From Aurantiochytrium sp. KH105 (taxonomy: Eukaryota; Sar; Bigyra; Thraustochytrida; Thraustochytriidae): DNA of 64,000 nt. Where the stretch lies: the NCBI GenBank assembly GCA_003116975.1, contig BGKB01000090.1:310001-374000 (forward strand). Direction: 5' to 3'. This document shows, one piece after another, positions 1-9,601 of this stretch. Every line of letters starts with the position of its first letter. Positions within the stretch are counted from its first letter, which is position 1. The position numbers and the translations under genes were made by a program. The notes beneath the pieces were generated by a model. The model was not told the DNA's origin. It ran no database searches and worked only from the letters and a program-made list of their open reading frames with translations.

Positions 1-3000
1 GGAGGGTCGAGCGCATTCTTCAGGAACCGCCACGGATCCGCGAGCTGATCGTCTTCCTGACCGCCAGCATGCATTGCCATGATTTGCAAGCAGACGCCCT
101 CCAGCGACACGCGGCGGATCTCGGGCTGTTGAAAGTCCGCCAATTGGTCACGTTGCGTCTGCGTAGACACGAGTTGAAAGGCAATACCTGGCTTGACGCG
201 CCCCGCACGCCCTGCACGCTGTGTGAGGCTTGCTCGGGATACAAAGGTATCCTCCAACGACTGCATCTGTCGTGCTGGATTGAATCCAACCTGTTTGACG
301 CGAGCAGAATCGATCGTGTACACCACGTCGGGAATGGTGACGCCTGTCTCGGCAATATTAGTCGAGAGCACAATCTTCGTCACGCCCGCTCGAGGTGCCT
401 CAAAGACCCGGCGCTGCTCATCTTTGAGGGACGATAGGCTCGAATGAAGACGAAGCACGAGAAAGCGTGAAGCATCTCCAAAGTACCTTCCGTGCGTGAG
501 CCTGTTGTACAAGGTCTGAATCTGGTACATGCCGGGCAGAAAGACCAGAATGGCGCCTGCGCGAGCGTCTTTGAAGGCCTCTAGCGCGCCGAGGGCTTCC
601 TGAAAGCGAGCTTCTGGCGCGTGCTCTGGCGCATCTGCGTGCGGGCGCCAATTTCGGTCGGTGAGCAGCATAAGCAGAGACTCGATGAGGTCAAAGTTGA
701 CGCGGGACTCGTCCAAGCGAAAGATGGTGCGCATGGCATTCTCGTGGTACACGCTGCCGTCAAGCTCCGTGAGACCGGCATAGTCAACATCTTTGGCCGA
801 CTCGGTCCAGCTGATTGTGCCTTGACCCATGCGTGCGGACTGCGTGGCACGCTGGTCTGCGTCGCGTCGACAGTACTCTGATTCGAGTTCGCAAGCGTAG
901 CCGGTGAGCTGCACGGCATCTTCGAGGGGGAAACGCGTGACGGGAAATGTACGCCCTCCAGCCTCAAGCACGGGCGCCCCGCCAAAGTAATTGGCCAGCT
1001 TGTCGAGATCAATCGTCGCACTCATGAGCACTACCTTGAGAGGGCGTTGCTGAGCCTCACCACGTTCGCGGGCAATCTTGCGCAGCACTACGAGCAAGAA
1101 GTCAGAGTCCACCGTGCGCTCGTGCACCTCGTCGACAACGACGTGGCTGTACGCCAGCAAGAGGGGATCTGATCGAAGCTGCGCAAGAATAATGCCGGTC
1201 GTGCAATATAGAATGCGGCAAGCGCTCCCCGCACGACGTTCGCCGCGAATCTGATAACCAACGTAGCCGTCCGAGGCACCAATTTTGCTGTCTGCCATCT
1301 CCTCGGAAACTCGCTCGGCGACAGAGACCGCCGAGATGCGGCGCGGCTCGCAACACGCGATGTTACAGAGCGCACCACGCCCCGAACGCATTTCATGGGC
1401 CATGAGCAGATGCGGAATCTGCGTGGTTTTGCCGCTTCCTGTTTGGCCGGAAACAATGACAACATCGCTGACGTCAAGAGCGCGCAGGAGGTCGGCTTCG
1501 ATCGAAAGAACCGGTAATGAAGCGCGCTCTTCTGCCATGCTCATATAGGCCTCAGACTGCGCACGCGCTTCGAACTGGTCCAGGAGGGCCTCACTTTCCT
1601 TTGTGTGGTCTACATAGGGTTCGTGAAGGGCACCGCCAATGCTACGGCCCGTGGACCAGTCGTCTACGGTCGACGAAGAAATCGTGGCTTCGAGGCCTGT
1701 GGTGGACTTTGATTGCGAAGTGGAAAGCTTCGATGCCAGTTCCTCCATGACCTGATCCACAACTTTGATCTTTGACCACTTGGTCTCGTGTTCGGCGGTA
1801 AGACGAGCGTGCTCGTCCCTGGTCTTCCACGTGTTCCACAGGTCCTGGCACTCGATGGGCATTTGCAGGTTGTACGACATATCGGAAGCCAAATCGTAGA
1901 GAGCTCGAAGAGAAATGTAATTTTGCGCCATTCGCTTTGATTCGCAGCACTCCCCTTCCGGCATTGCGTACGTGATATCGGCAAAAGCCGCACTGCACGC
2001 GTGCATCGTGGGCACAGGCGCAGTCTGCGCGGGAAATCGTACTCGAGTTTGTTTCGAGTAGATGCGTCTGACGTGCTGCTCGAGAAGCTTGCTTGGCTCC
2101 AGGCCGCCCCTCATGGGGCCGAGGTCGATCTTTTCATAAGCGGGACCTTCACTTTCGGCCTCTTCGCCCGAAGTTTTCTTCGCGTCACCATCATCGGCAC
2201 CCTCTACCTCGGCAAAAAGATCTGCAAACACCTCGCCCTCGTCGACTTCATCGGCATCATCACCATTGGTCGCGATCTTGTCGTCGTTTGTCTGAGCGTT
2301 TTGCGCATTCTGGTTAGGAGTGTCGGGGTTCGTGTCTGTCGACTCTTTCTCCTTGGTGTCTTTTGCCAACGAGATCGCGCTCTTGATCTCCGGGTAGCGT
2401 TTGAGAAGGTCCGTTAATTGAGAACGTGCGTGCTTGATTTCCCGGCCCAGTCTGCGTTGATCGCTAATATCCATTGCGGCGCTGGCCTCGGCCCGAAGCT
2501 CGTTCACGCGAGCCTGGAGGCGGCGACCGCGTTCGAGAGGCGGCAGGCTGAGCTCCTCGGCCCGTGCCTGCTCAGAAGCACGCGCCTCCTCTTCAAGAGC
2601 TTCTTCTTCTTCCTGCTGCTGCTGATACATGAGCATGATTCGTTGACGTTCCTTTTCCTTTTCGTCTTCTTTTTCTTTGGCGGCCTTGGCGGCCTCCTCC
2701 ACCTTTCTTTGCTGCTCTTTTCTATCCTTTTCTTCGGCCTCGCGCTGCTGCTGCTGCTGCTGCTGCTGCTCAGCCTTGCTGGCCGCCATGTCTGACGACG
2801 TTTTGGGCCTGGACTCGGGCTGCTCTGTCTGGTTGACAACGACATCAAGCTCCCTTCGATCCACAGACTTGCGCACACGCTCCTGGGTCCACCCCGGGGG
2901 TAACTTTTCCTCATCGAGGTGAAGGGAGAGCCATTCCAAACAGGCCTCGGCGTCTGGACCACCCCTGCGCAAGGCCTCAGTGATATCTTCGAGTTCGAAG

Positions 3001-3530
3001 CCGAGATCCTCGAGCTCGAGTACATTGGCGAGCATGCGTGAGCGCACTCGAGCCTCGTCCAATGATCCTTTCCACAGAGTCTTATTGGGATCGAGCATGC
3101 CAACGTTTTCGAGCACTTGGAGCGCCTCCAGTTCGGTTGACAATTTCATGCTCAAATGCGCCTCATCACCCTTGAGAGGCATGCCACGCAGCTTGGCCAT
3201 TCGCTTGCGTCCGGCAAACACAGGCTCGAACTCTCTTGGGATCGGATTCGCCTCCCATGGGAGTAGCTTGCGCGCCCCTTTGCTGCGGTTTCCGTCGCCG
3301 TCCAGGAGATTGTCGAGGCCATCCATGTCTGTGCCCTCGGCGTTCTCCTTGGCTTCGGCCGCTGCTGCTGCCAATGCTTCTGCTGCAGCTGCTCTTCTTG
3401 CAGCAGCTTCTTTAGCAGCCTTTTCTTCCTGTTCGCGCGCGCTGACGAGGCCCATTTTCTCCGTCAACGACTGCGTCGACGTCGTCGTGTACCCGCGCGC
3501 CGCCTTGTTCTTGGTCTTGCGCTTGCCCAT
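1..3530 (-). CDS. DHX29: DEAH-box RNA helicase, DHX29/DHX57-like (3' end outside window)
   Basis: The frame is open from the ATG at 3530 to the left edge (1,176 residues visible). Seen: Ala/Glu/Lys-rich N-terminus; a UBA-like helical segment near residues 165-205; a polyQ and Glu/Lys-rich stretch near 240-330; then the helicase core with motif I GQTGSGKTT (about 694-702), DEVH box (800-803), SATI (about 835) and motif VI QRAGRAGR (1104-1111). It breaks off in the segment leading into the helicase-associated domain (FLKNALDPP). DEVH rather than DEAD marks the DEAH/RHA family of NTP-dependent RNA helicases. The UBA-like segment ahead of the core fits DHX29, a 40S-bound factor for scanning through structured 5' leaders, or DHX57; I cannot separate these without a tree. 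The ATG is followed by a basic MGKRKTKNK start. It is divergent from the RGG protein at 4684. Confidence 0.88.
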   Translation of the reverse strand, partial: MGKRKTKNKAARGYTTTSTQSLTEKMGLVSAREQEEKAAKEAAARRAAAAEALAAAAAEAKENAEGTDMDGLDNLLDGDGNRSKGARKLLPWEANPIPREFEPVFAGRKRMAKLRGMPLKGDEAHLSMKLSTELEALQVLENVGMLDPNKTLWKGSLDEARVRSRMLANVLELEDLGFELEDITEALRRGGPDAEACLEWLSLHLDEEKLPPGWTQERVRKSVDRRELDVVVNQTEQPESRPKTSSDMAASKAEQQQQQQQQREAEEKDRKEQQRKVEEAAKAAKEKEDEKEKERQRIMLMYQQQQEEEEALEEEARASEQARAEELSLPPLERGRRLQARVNELRAEASAAMDISDQRRLGREIKHARSQLTDLLKRYPEIKSAISLAKDTKEKESTDTNPDTPNQNAQNAQTNDDKIATNGDDADEVDEGEVFADLFAEVEGADDGDAKKTSGEEAESEGPAYEKIDLGPMRGGLEPSKLLEQHVRRIYSKQTRVRFPAQTAPVPTMHACSAAFADITYAMPEGECCESKRMAQNYISLRALYDLASDMSYNLQMPIECQDLWNTWKTRDEHARLTAEHETKWSKIKVVDQVMEELASKLSTSQSKSTTGLEATISSSTVDDWSTGRSIGGALHEPYVDHTKESEALLDQFEARAQSEAYMSMAEERASLPVLSIEADLLRALDVSDVVIVSGQTGSGKTTQIPHLLMAHEMRSGRGALCNIACCEPRRISAVSVAERVSEEMADSKIGASDGYVGYQIRGERRAGSACRILYCTTGIILAQLRSDPLLLAYSHVVVDEVHERTVDSDFLLVVLRKIARERGEAQQRPLKVVLMSATIDLDKLANYFGGAPVLEAGGRTFPVTRFPLEDAVQLTGYACELESEYCRRDADQRATQSARMGQGTISWTESAKDVDYAGLTELDGSVYHENAMRTIFRLDESRVNFDLIESLLMLLTDRNWRPHADAPEHAPEARFQEALGALEAFKDARAGAILVFLPGMYQIQTLYNRLTHGRYFGDASRFLVLRLHSSLSSLKDEQRRVFEAPRAGVTKIVLSTNIAETGVTIPDVVYTIDSARVKQVGFNPARQMQSLEDTFVSRASLTQRAGRAGRVKPGIAFQLVSTQTQRDQLADFQQPEIRRVSLEGVCLQIMAMHAGGQEDDQLADPWRFLKNALDP

Positions 3531-4683
3531 CTTGACGGCGAGTGCTTTACTTCGTTGAGGGTCTGCTCTCGCGCTGCGTGCGCTCTTCCAGCCCGCGCGC
3601 CTCTCCCTCTTGCTCTCTCTGGCTCTCTCTCTCTCTCTTGCTTTCCTTCGCGCGTCTGCACGCCGTACGAGGCCTTTCCTCACACGCGCCTCGATCGCGC
3701 GCAAGTGGTTCTGGATAGGTCTGGCAGGTCATCATGATCATCCCGTCGTCATCACCCATCATTCATCATCATCATCATCAAGATCAGGTGCATCACAGCC
3801 CACACCTCTTGGCCTTCGTTTGAAGGAAAGAGAATAACTTTCGAGGGGAGGGACTCTGGCCATGCATGTTGCTTGAGATAACGATGGTGAATTGTGGCGA
3901 ATCGATTTGAGTTGACTTGACTTGGCATGACTTCGCTTGAGTCGCGTTGTGTTGAAGCTTGCTAAACGTTGACCTCGGCCTTGACTTTTAGACATTGAAG
4001 GTTGACTCGATGCTTGTGAGCCAAGGTCGCGTCGCGAGAGAATCGATGGAATATCCTGTCCTTTGTCAGTTCCTCGTAGGACTCCAGAGTAAATTACGAC
4101 GAAGAAGACACAAATGAACAAAGGATCAAGGACCATCTTACTCACTACACTTCATTCATCTTAGCTCGACAGCTAATTTTTCATTTCAAAGCACAGGTTG
4201 CAAACGAACGGGTCTGCCTTTTACCCAACAAATCGCAACAGACGAGCAAATCATTTGTAACGAGCGTTGGCACCTTGTCCCTGATCGAAATCGGGGTCGC
4301 ACTCGAGCGAGCGCTCAAGGCCCGCTCGCGGCCGCCAAGCACAAGATGAGCATCAAGCCCAACCACTTTCGCAAACCGTGTAGGCAGCCCGCCGCACTTG
4401 CGCGCGCTTGCCCGCTCGCTCGCTCGCTCGCTCGCTCGCTCGTGCGGCCCGAGCTTCGTCGCTCGGTTGCGCAAACGCGAGCTGAGCTCTCGCGGCCTGG
4501 CGAACGGGCCTGGCCGCTCAGCGTTGCGATTCGAAAGGGCCTCGACGCCCAGCGAGTTCGTTCGCACGCAGGGCGGCGCACGGAGAGCTCTTTTGCGCGT
4601 GCAGCGGGGCTCGGCCCAGTAGCTGCGGCCGCGAGGGAAAGGCGAGCACTCGAGCAGAAGGCCGCGACAACGCTAACAAGACA
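3531..4683. promoter_or_regulatory. divergent intergenic region, helicase / RGG protein
   Basis: This 1.15 kb separates two outward-facing starts, so it must hold both promoters and 5' leaders. It contains a CT-rich run just upstream of the helicase (about 3600-3660), a TCA/ATC triplet run near 3764-3781, and a tetranucleotide CGCT array near 4413-4442. Open frames here, such as 3759-4145 on minus, are low-complexity and resemble nothing known to me. No core promoter element can be assigned from sequence alone. Confidence 0.55.
4413..4442. repeat. (CGCT)n microsatellite, promoter-proximal
   Basis: About seven uninterrupted CGCT units lie roughly 240 bases upstream of the RGG-protein ATG. The same tetramer, in either orientation, recurs upstream of CLASP (15505-15530) and in the 7.1-7.8 kb region. 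Confidence 0.9.
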
Positions 4684-6141
4684 ATGGACAAGCTTCACAT
4701 GTCGCTCGACCAGCTGAGCAAGCTCAATAGGCAAAAAGCAGCTCCCGAGACGTCGAACAAGAGCGGCGACGCCGGCGCCAAGGGCAACAACAATAACAAC
4801 AGCAACAAGAAGAACAAGAAGAACACCGACAACAGGAAGAGCAACGATAACAGCAACAACAACGCAAGAGGCAATAATAACAATAGGTCCAAGGGTAGAG
4901 AAGGCGCTGGAGGTGCTCCCGGAGGATCTCGCGGAGACCGCGGACGAGCTCGCAACAGCGGTGGTGGCCCACGAGGTGAGCGCAACCCGGGCGGTGAACG
5001 CCACGCTGGTGGACCACGTGGCGATCGCAACGCCAATAGTGCGCGAGGCGAACGTAATCCTCGCGAGGATACCAATTCGCGTAGCAGAGATGGCCGAGGA
5101 CGAGGGGGCGGGCTTGCCGGAGGAAATCGACGGCAAGAAGCAGGGAGTAGTAGCCGAGGTGGCTTCGCAAGCTACCAGGGATCTTCCTCCGCGTCAGCAA
5201 GCGACCGACGATCTGGTCCGGGCGGCTGGGGCAACGCCACGCAGCAGACGAAACGAAATGACCGACGCGATGGAGAAGGCGACGGAAATCCGTCGTGGAA
5301 GCGGAGACGTACAGATGATGACAGATCACTCCGAAGCGGTGACACGCGCCGCGGCGATGGTCGACGTGGAGGTTTTCGTGGGCGCGGCGGGCGCGGTGGA
5401 GGCCTGGGAAGCGGGCGATACTATGACAGCCGCCCGCAAGGCCCCACACGACGACCGCAAGCCGCCCTGCCGCCAGTCAGCGAACACGCTAATGAAATCG
5501 AGCTTTCACGGGACGACAAGGACACTGTCAAGATTGCATTCCGCGGAAAGCCTTTGCTCGACGTGAAGAAGAGTGGCCTGATTGTGGTGCAATGTCCGGA
5601 GGCTGACCGTGATGAGGACGCCCTCATGGTCGCCAACATGGCATTGCGCCCTCTTGCATTGCAGCTCATCAATGTGTCTGGCTCACAGCATGATAAGGAG
5701 CAGTGGTATGTAACAGATGGTCGCGACTACAAGGTCAAGTGTCTCGAGCAAGGTGCTCTTGGCGGGCCCGAGTCGCTGAATGCTACCAAGCATCTCCGCG
5801 CCAACGTTCTTGCGGAGCTTGACGGTGAGAATCTATTATTTCGGAAATGGGGAAGCAATCGGAATGTGACGACGGTTCTGAATGCTGTGACCAAGCTTTA
5901 CAAGATTTGCGTTCAGAACCATTGGCAAAAGCCTCATTTTCATTACGACCGCAAGTTTGTGGACGACAAGCCGGGCTTTGTCTTTAGCGTGAGTCTTCCC
6001 GAGTTCAGCATCGAGGTTCCCAAGGACCAGCGTAACAATTGGGATGCGGACATGCGTGTCGCGAAAAACAAGGCTGCCCTCAAGGCGCTCGAGATTGTTG
6101 AAAAGCTCCAACCCGCTGCAGCCGCTGCACCTGCAAACTAA
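4684..6141 (+). CDS. RGG-rich RNA-binding protein with UAP56-binding-like motif and dsRBD-like C-terminus (candidate mRNA export adaptor)
   Basis: 485 residues from the ATG at 4684. Seen: the N-terminus MDKLHMSLDQLSKLNRQK resembles the UAP56-binding motif of export adaptors such as ALYREF and UIF/FYTTD1 (consensus close to MDMSLDDIIKLNR). Next come an Asn/Lys-rich stretch (about 30-75) and a long Arg/Gly-rich region with many RGG/RG units (about 75-265). The folded C-terminal half runs from about 280 to 475. Its last part (about 412-475) has the phenylalanine-rich strands and closing Lys/Ala helix (AKNKAALKALEIVEKL) of a double-stranded-RNA-binding fold. Known: adaptors with this motif load onto nascent mRNP through the DEAD-box ATPase UAP56 and hand it to NXF1. 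Inferred: a nuclear mRNA export or mRNP assembly role. It could instead be a general RGG-box chaperone. A possible AATAAA overlaps the stop. Confidence 0.85.
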   Translation: MDKLHMSLDQLSKLNRQKAAPETSNKSGDAGAKGNNNNNSNKKNKKNTDNRKSNDNSNNNARGNNNNRSKGREGAGGAPGGSRGDRGRARNSGGGPRGERNPGGERHAGGPRGDRNANSARGERNPREDTNSRSRDGRGRGGGLAGGNRRQEAGSSSRGGFASYQGSSSASASDRRSGPGGWGNATQQTKRNDRRDGEGDGNPSWKRRRTDDDRSLRSGDTRRGDGRRGGFRGRGGRGGGLGSGRYYDSRPQGPTRRPQAALPPVSEHANEIELSRDDKDTVKIAFRGKPLLDVKKSGLIVVQCPEADRDEDALMVANMALRPLALQLINVSGSQHDKEQWYVTDGRDYKVKCLEQGALGGPESLNATKHLRANVLAELDGENLLFRKWGSNRNVTTVLNAVTKLYKICVQNHWQKPHFHYDRKFVDDKPGFVFSVSLPEFSIEVPKDQRNNWDADMRVAKNKAALKALEIVEKLQPAAAAAPAN

Positions 6142-6146
6142 ATAAA
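6141..6146 (+). promoter_or_regulatory. possible polyadenylation signal AATAAA
   Basis: AATAAA begins on the last base of the stop codon of the RGG-protein gene. If used, the 3' UTR would be only a few tens of bases. Motif match only. Confidence 0.3.
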
Positions 6147-6304
6147 CCTACCTTGTGATGCATTGTTATGCTCTACTCCTCGACTCGACTCGACTCGAAC
6201 TGACGAAGGCGCCTGGTCGGTACTATCTTTGGACTAAATTACGCCTGAAGCTATGTTTCCGTTGCCATCAACATTTCGCAGGCCGTAGAGACTTTCAAAA
6301 CACA

Positions 6305-6428
6305 TGAAAGAAAGGAAAGGAAAGGAAAGGAAAGGAAAGGAAAGGAAAGGAAAGGAAAGGAAAGGAAAGGAAAGGAAAGGAAAGGAAAGGAAAGGAAAGG
6401 AAAGGAAAGGAAAGGAAAGGAAAGGAAA
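6305..6428. repeat. (AAAGG)n pentanucleotide tandem array
   Basis: About 24 near-perfect copies of a five-base unit, purine on the plus strand, start about 165 bases past the RGG-protein stop. It reads open in every frame, which creates spurious repetitive frames (Lys/Gly/Glu on plus, Phe/Leu/Ser/Pro on minus). A polypurine tract of this length can form triplex DNA. Confidence 0.97.
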
Positions 6429-7060
6429 AATAGAAAAAGAAAAAATGAAAAGAGAAAGGAACTATCGCTCTCGCTTCGAAAAGTCTCTCCCTCGTTAATT
6501 CTGCGCTTGGTGGTGCCTGAAAGCTCTTCGCGCGGCAAGTCATTGGCGTGGTGGTTACAGTTTCGCATATTTCGCTCCCGCTGCGACTTCATCGTCGCGG
6601 ACTGTAGCTGCGGCTGCGGAGACCTCGTGCATGCCAAGCCTCAAGCGCGGCCCACCGGTCACAGATTGCGTCGGTTTCATGTGCAATCGAAGAAACTGTG
6701 GCAAAGAGAGAGAGAGGGAGCGCACGGGCACGTGGCGGGAGGCCACTGGCAGAAACGACTGGAGTCCTTCCATCCGTTCTCATCCATCCATCCTTGTGTC
6801 CACGCGTTCTCGGCGGTCCGTGCTCCCATGCATCCGCGCGCGGCCCCGCCGCGCGTGCTCTCCGCGCTGTGGCTATGGCATGCGCCCGGCGAAGATGGCT
6901 GCAAGAATCAGCACGGCATGCAGCATCGCCTGCAAACGAATCGCCGAGCATCATCGGCGCCGGTCATTCACAGTCAAGCCTCGTCCAACGACCACACTTC
7001 CTCCTTTCGTGTCTTTCACGGTCGCTCACTCGTCTTCGCCCGCTCTCAAAATCCCCAACC

Positions 7061-7101
7061 ATGTTCAACTTCCGCGGCCTCCAGGCCGCCCGGTCAGCCA
7101 G
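7061..7101 (+). CDS. possible first exon with mitochondrial-targeting-like N-terminus (tentative)
   Basis: An ATG in good context opens a frame reading MFNFRGLQAARSA, an amphipathic, acid-free start like a mitochondrial presequence. It runs into CAG/GTGACG, a usable 5' splice site. The best downstream acceptor is the pyrimidine-rich stretch ending TTTATAG at 8388. Joining there keeps the frame open for about 86 more codons to a stop near 8647, but the resulting protein resembles nothing I know. The roughly 1.3 kb intron implied would be much longer than the 320-base VPS13 intron. Treat as a hypothesis. Confidence 0.2.
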
Positions 7102-7440
7102 GTGACGGGTTCCGTCCATTTTACGCGCATGCGCGCGTGCGTGCGAGCGAGCGAGTATGGCGGGGCGTGGCGTGGCGTTTCGCTTCGCTTCGCGCTGCAA
7201 GGCTTCGCTTTGCTTGGTCTGCACGCACCGATAGTTGCGACTTCATTTTGTCATCGCGTGCGCTTCCTGATGCGGGAGTTTCAGGCTTTCGGAGCTCTTG
7301 AAACTGCCTCGACGCCGTCACCCGTGCCGAGTCCGGCGGCCTCGAGCGGATCAGCGAGAGAGCGCACAAGCGCGCGAAAGAACGCGCGAAAGAGCGAGCG
7401 AGCGAGCGAGCGAGCGAGCTGGCGAGGGTGAGCGGTCGTT

Positions 7441-7482
7441 TGGTGGGTGGGTGGGTGGGTGGATGGGTGGGTGGGTAGGTGG
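7441..7482 (+). repeat. (GGGT)n array, G-quadruplex-prone
   Basis: Seven or more runs of three G with one-base loops on the plus strand, with minor interruptions by GGAT and GTAGG. Four such runs are enough to fit the usual G-quadruplex pattern. Confidence 0.9.
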
Positions 7483-8843
7483 TTTTATTTGTCCTGGCCG
7501 TCCTCCATGTTGTGCGCACCCTGGACGCCCTTTACTCGGCGCTGTCTACCAGCACGAAGAAGAGTATGACGCAACACCGGATCGAAACTGTGAGCGATGC
7601 GACCATACAAGCGCCCTGTGCCAAGACACAACAACACAAGGCGATTCGATACAATACAAATCGACTCAACACGACGTGCGCCCGCAGGCAAAGTTGAAAC
7701 CACGCTCGCGCTTCCGAGTCCTCCGCGCAATCTCGGTGCGCTGCGCTCTCGGTTTGGAAAGAAACTGCGAGCGAGCGAGCGAGTGCGTGAGCGGAGCGAA
7801 GCAAAGTAGAGCAAGGCAGAGCAAACCAAAGCAGCCCAAAGCAAAACTCCAAAACAGCCTCGAGCAGCCAGCCGCTCGGAAAGGAAAAAAGGCCAGAGTA
7901 GAAGGCAAAGCAAGACCTCAAGCGAAACTAACCGGCTCGTGGCACATTACGCGTAGTCGACGCACTTGCACGCGCAAGACTTGCGCGCCATTGAGCCTCT
8001 TATCAGCAGGAGAAGGGCCCATCAGACTGACCGACTGCAAGCGAGACCAACCAACCCCGCCCCAGTCCTCTCGTCTCGTCTCCTCTCCCTTCCATTCTTT
8101 TCCTTTCGTCTTCGCTCTCAACCCTACCTTGCATACTTTTTACCTGTCGAGACTGCTGTTCGATTGATTGATCGACTGACCGCCCGCTCGTTCAAGCAAG
8201 AAAGCAAGTCCAAGCAAACAAGCAAGCAAGCAGGCTATTAACCGACCGCCTGACCGACCGACTGACCGACCGGGCATCCGCCATCGTGCCCTCCCCTCTC
8301 CCCACCCGCCCCCATAAATCGAGCAACTGACCGCCTTCACGGTCCGAGCCTCGTCCTTGCCTCCATTTCCTTCTTCTTCCGTTTATAGGTTCACAGCACC
8401 CCGTGCCGACATTGCGTGCGTAAAAAAGGAGCACCGCGACGAGTCCCAAACGAAACGTGGAGCGGTGAGAGTGACTTTGGGTGGACCCTTACTTGCGACA
8501 GCAATCTCCCAGCAAGCAAAGGGCAAGAAATCGTCCGTCTGCGCCACATCGCCTCCGGGACCAAAGCAAAGTACATACCCCGGCGACTGGCTTCCTCAGC
8601 GCGCTGCATCGTCGCTCTTGACGTCGTCCCCAGGTTCGGGAACTTGATTGAGACCCGAAAGGACATCGCAAGAGTCCCAAAGTGCATTTTTGTCAAGGAA
8701 ACCAAAGTGAGAACTCCCTGGACCGAGCTGAAGCTGGGCCCAATACGAGACAAATTGTATTTGACCAATCACAAACGAGACAGGCAGGCATCTCACCACC
8801 AAATCTCAAAAACCAAACACAAGTCACCAATTCCCTTTACAAA

Positions 8844-9152
8844 ATGGGCAAGCGAAACACCTCTGTCAACGGCAAGGCGCTCGAGTCTGCGACCTTGAAC
8901 CAACTTGTGCACGCCTTCAAGCGCTCTTCCCTTAAGCGGAGGCGTCCACAGCTGTGCATCTCCATCATTTCGTTCGATGCGGCGAATGAGCAGCCGGAGC
9001 TCGCCGAGCGTCCGCGCATTTGCCGTCGTAGTGAAAGCGGAGAGATCGCCGTCAAGTTCCGGCCTCGGAAATTAAACATTGACGCGTGTAAGCCCGACTT
9101 ATCTCTTGAGCTTCCGCCAGAGCCCGCCCTGACGCAAGCGCAGTCTGCATAA
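8844..9152 (+). CDS. small basic protein of unknown function
   Basis: 102 residues from the ATG at 8844, preceded by an A-rich, leader-like sequence (tttacaaaATGG). Codon use (AAG, CTC, GCC, GAG at many sites) resembles the confident genes nearby and differs from the repetitive DNA upstream. The protein starts MGKRNTSVNGKALES, has a basic patch KRSSLKRRR near residues 30-38, and ends Pro/Glu/Ala-rich. No transmembrane helix or known motif is visible. The same frame stays open upstream to 8682, but the composition there is poor and this ATG fits better. It could also be the last exon of a spliced gene that begins further left. Confidence 0.5.
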   Translation: MGKRNTSVNGKALESATLNQLVHAFKRSSLKRRRPQLCISIISFDAANEQPELAERPRICRRSESGEIAVKFRPRKLNIDACKPDLSLELPPEPALTQAQSA

Positions 9153-9601
9153 TTCGTTCCTTTGATTTCAAGGGCCAAGTCCGAATATAGCGTTGCTCTT
9201 GCGCTCCATTGATCGCCAGATGTGTGCATTGTGTTCCGTTCGCACTGCCTGGCTCTCTCTCTCTCTCCTGCAAAGCCATTCTAATTGACAATGAAACTGA
9301 TTTGCTCTCTCCGGACCTGTAAAGAACAATACTAGTGCAATCGAAAGAGAGAGAGAGAAAGAGAGAGGGATAGCTGTGATGGACGGATTCGCTGCCACCT
9401 TGCTCATGACTCGTTGAGAAGGCTGAGCCAAATGCTTCTACTGAAGACGTGTAAGTCGATCCGCTCAGGTGCTGGTACAGAATTCACAGGGTCCAAAAAT
9501 GCAGGGACATTCGTAATAAATAAGATGCCGGGACTAGGCGGTTTGCTGACTACGACTATTTTTGTTTTTCTTTGCTCTGCTTTTGCTCTTGATTCTTCTC
9601 C
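9153..9601. other. convergent intergenic region
   Basis: This lies between the small plus-strand gene and the minus-strand membrane-protein gene. It has CT and GA dinucleotide runs (about 9252-9268 and 9343-9368) and no supportable coding frame. Confidence 0.5.

Larger units (their letters stand above)
6429..8843. other. 2.4 kb repeat-rich region without a confident gene
   Basis: Many frames stay open here on both strands, but they are Arg/Ser/Ala-rich products of low-complexity DNA and I recognise none. Visible content: GAGC runs (near 7143-7152, 7390-7420, 7770-7790), a GGGT array (7441-7482), and CAAG and GACC runs (about 8200-8275). A possible short first exon lies at 7061-7101, and a strong polypyrimidine-TAG acceptor-like site at 8388. 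The end of the region is A-rich and looks like the 5' leader of the small gene at 8844. Confidence 0.5.

Noticed and set aside
2504-3103. 199-codon open frame on minus inside the helicase gene
   Set aside because: It is a shifted reading of the polyQ and Glu/Lys-rich part of the helicase, giving Ser and Lys runs.
3759-4145. 128-codon minus-strand frame upstream of the helicase
   Set aside because: It has a hydrophobic start (FICVFFVVIYSGVL) that looks like a signal anchor, but the rest is Ser/Arg/Gln-rich with no conserved feature. It lies in the promoter region.
6305-6428. CRISPR-like or satellite array
   Set aside because: There are no unique spacers between repeat units; it is a simple pentamer microsatellite.
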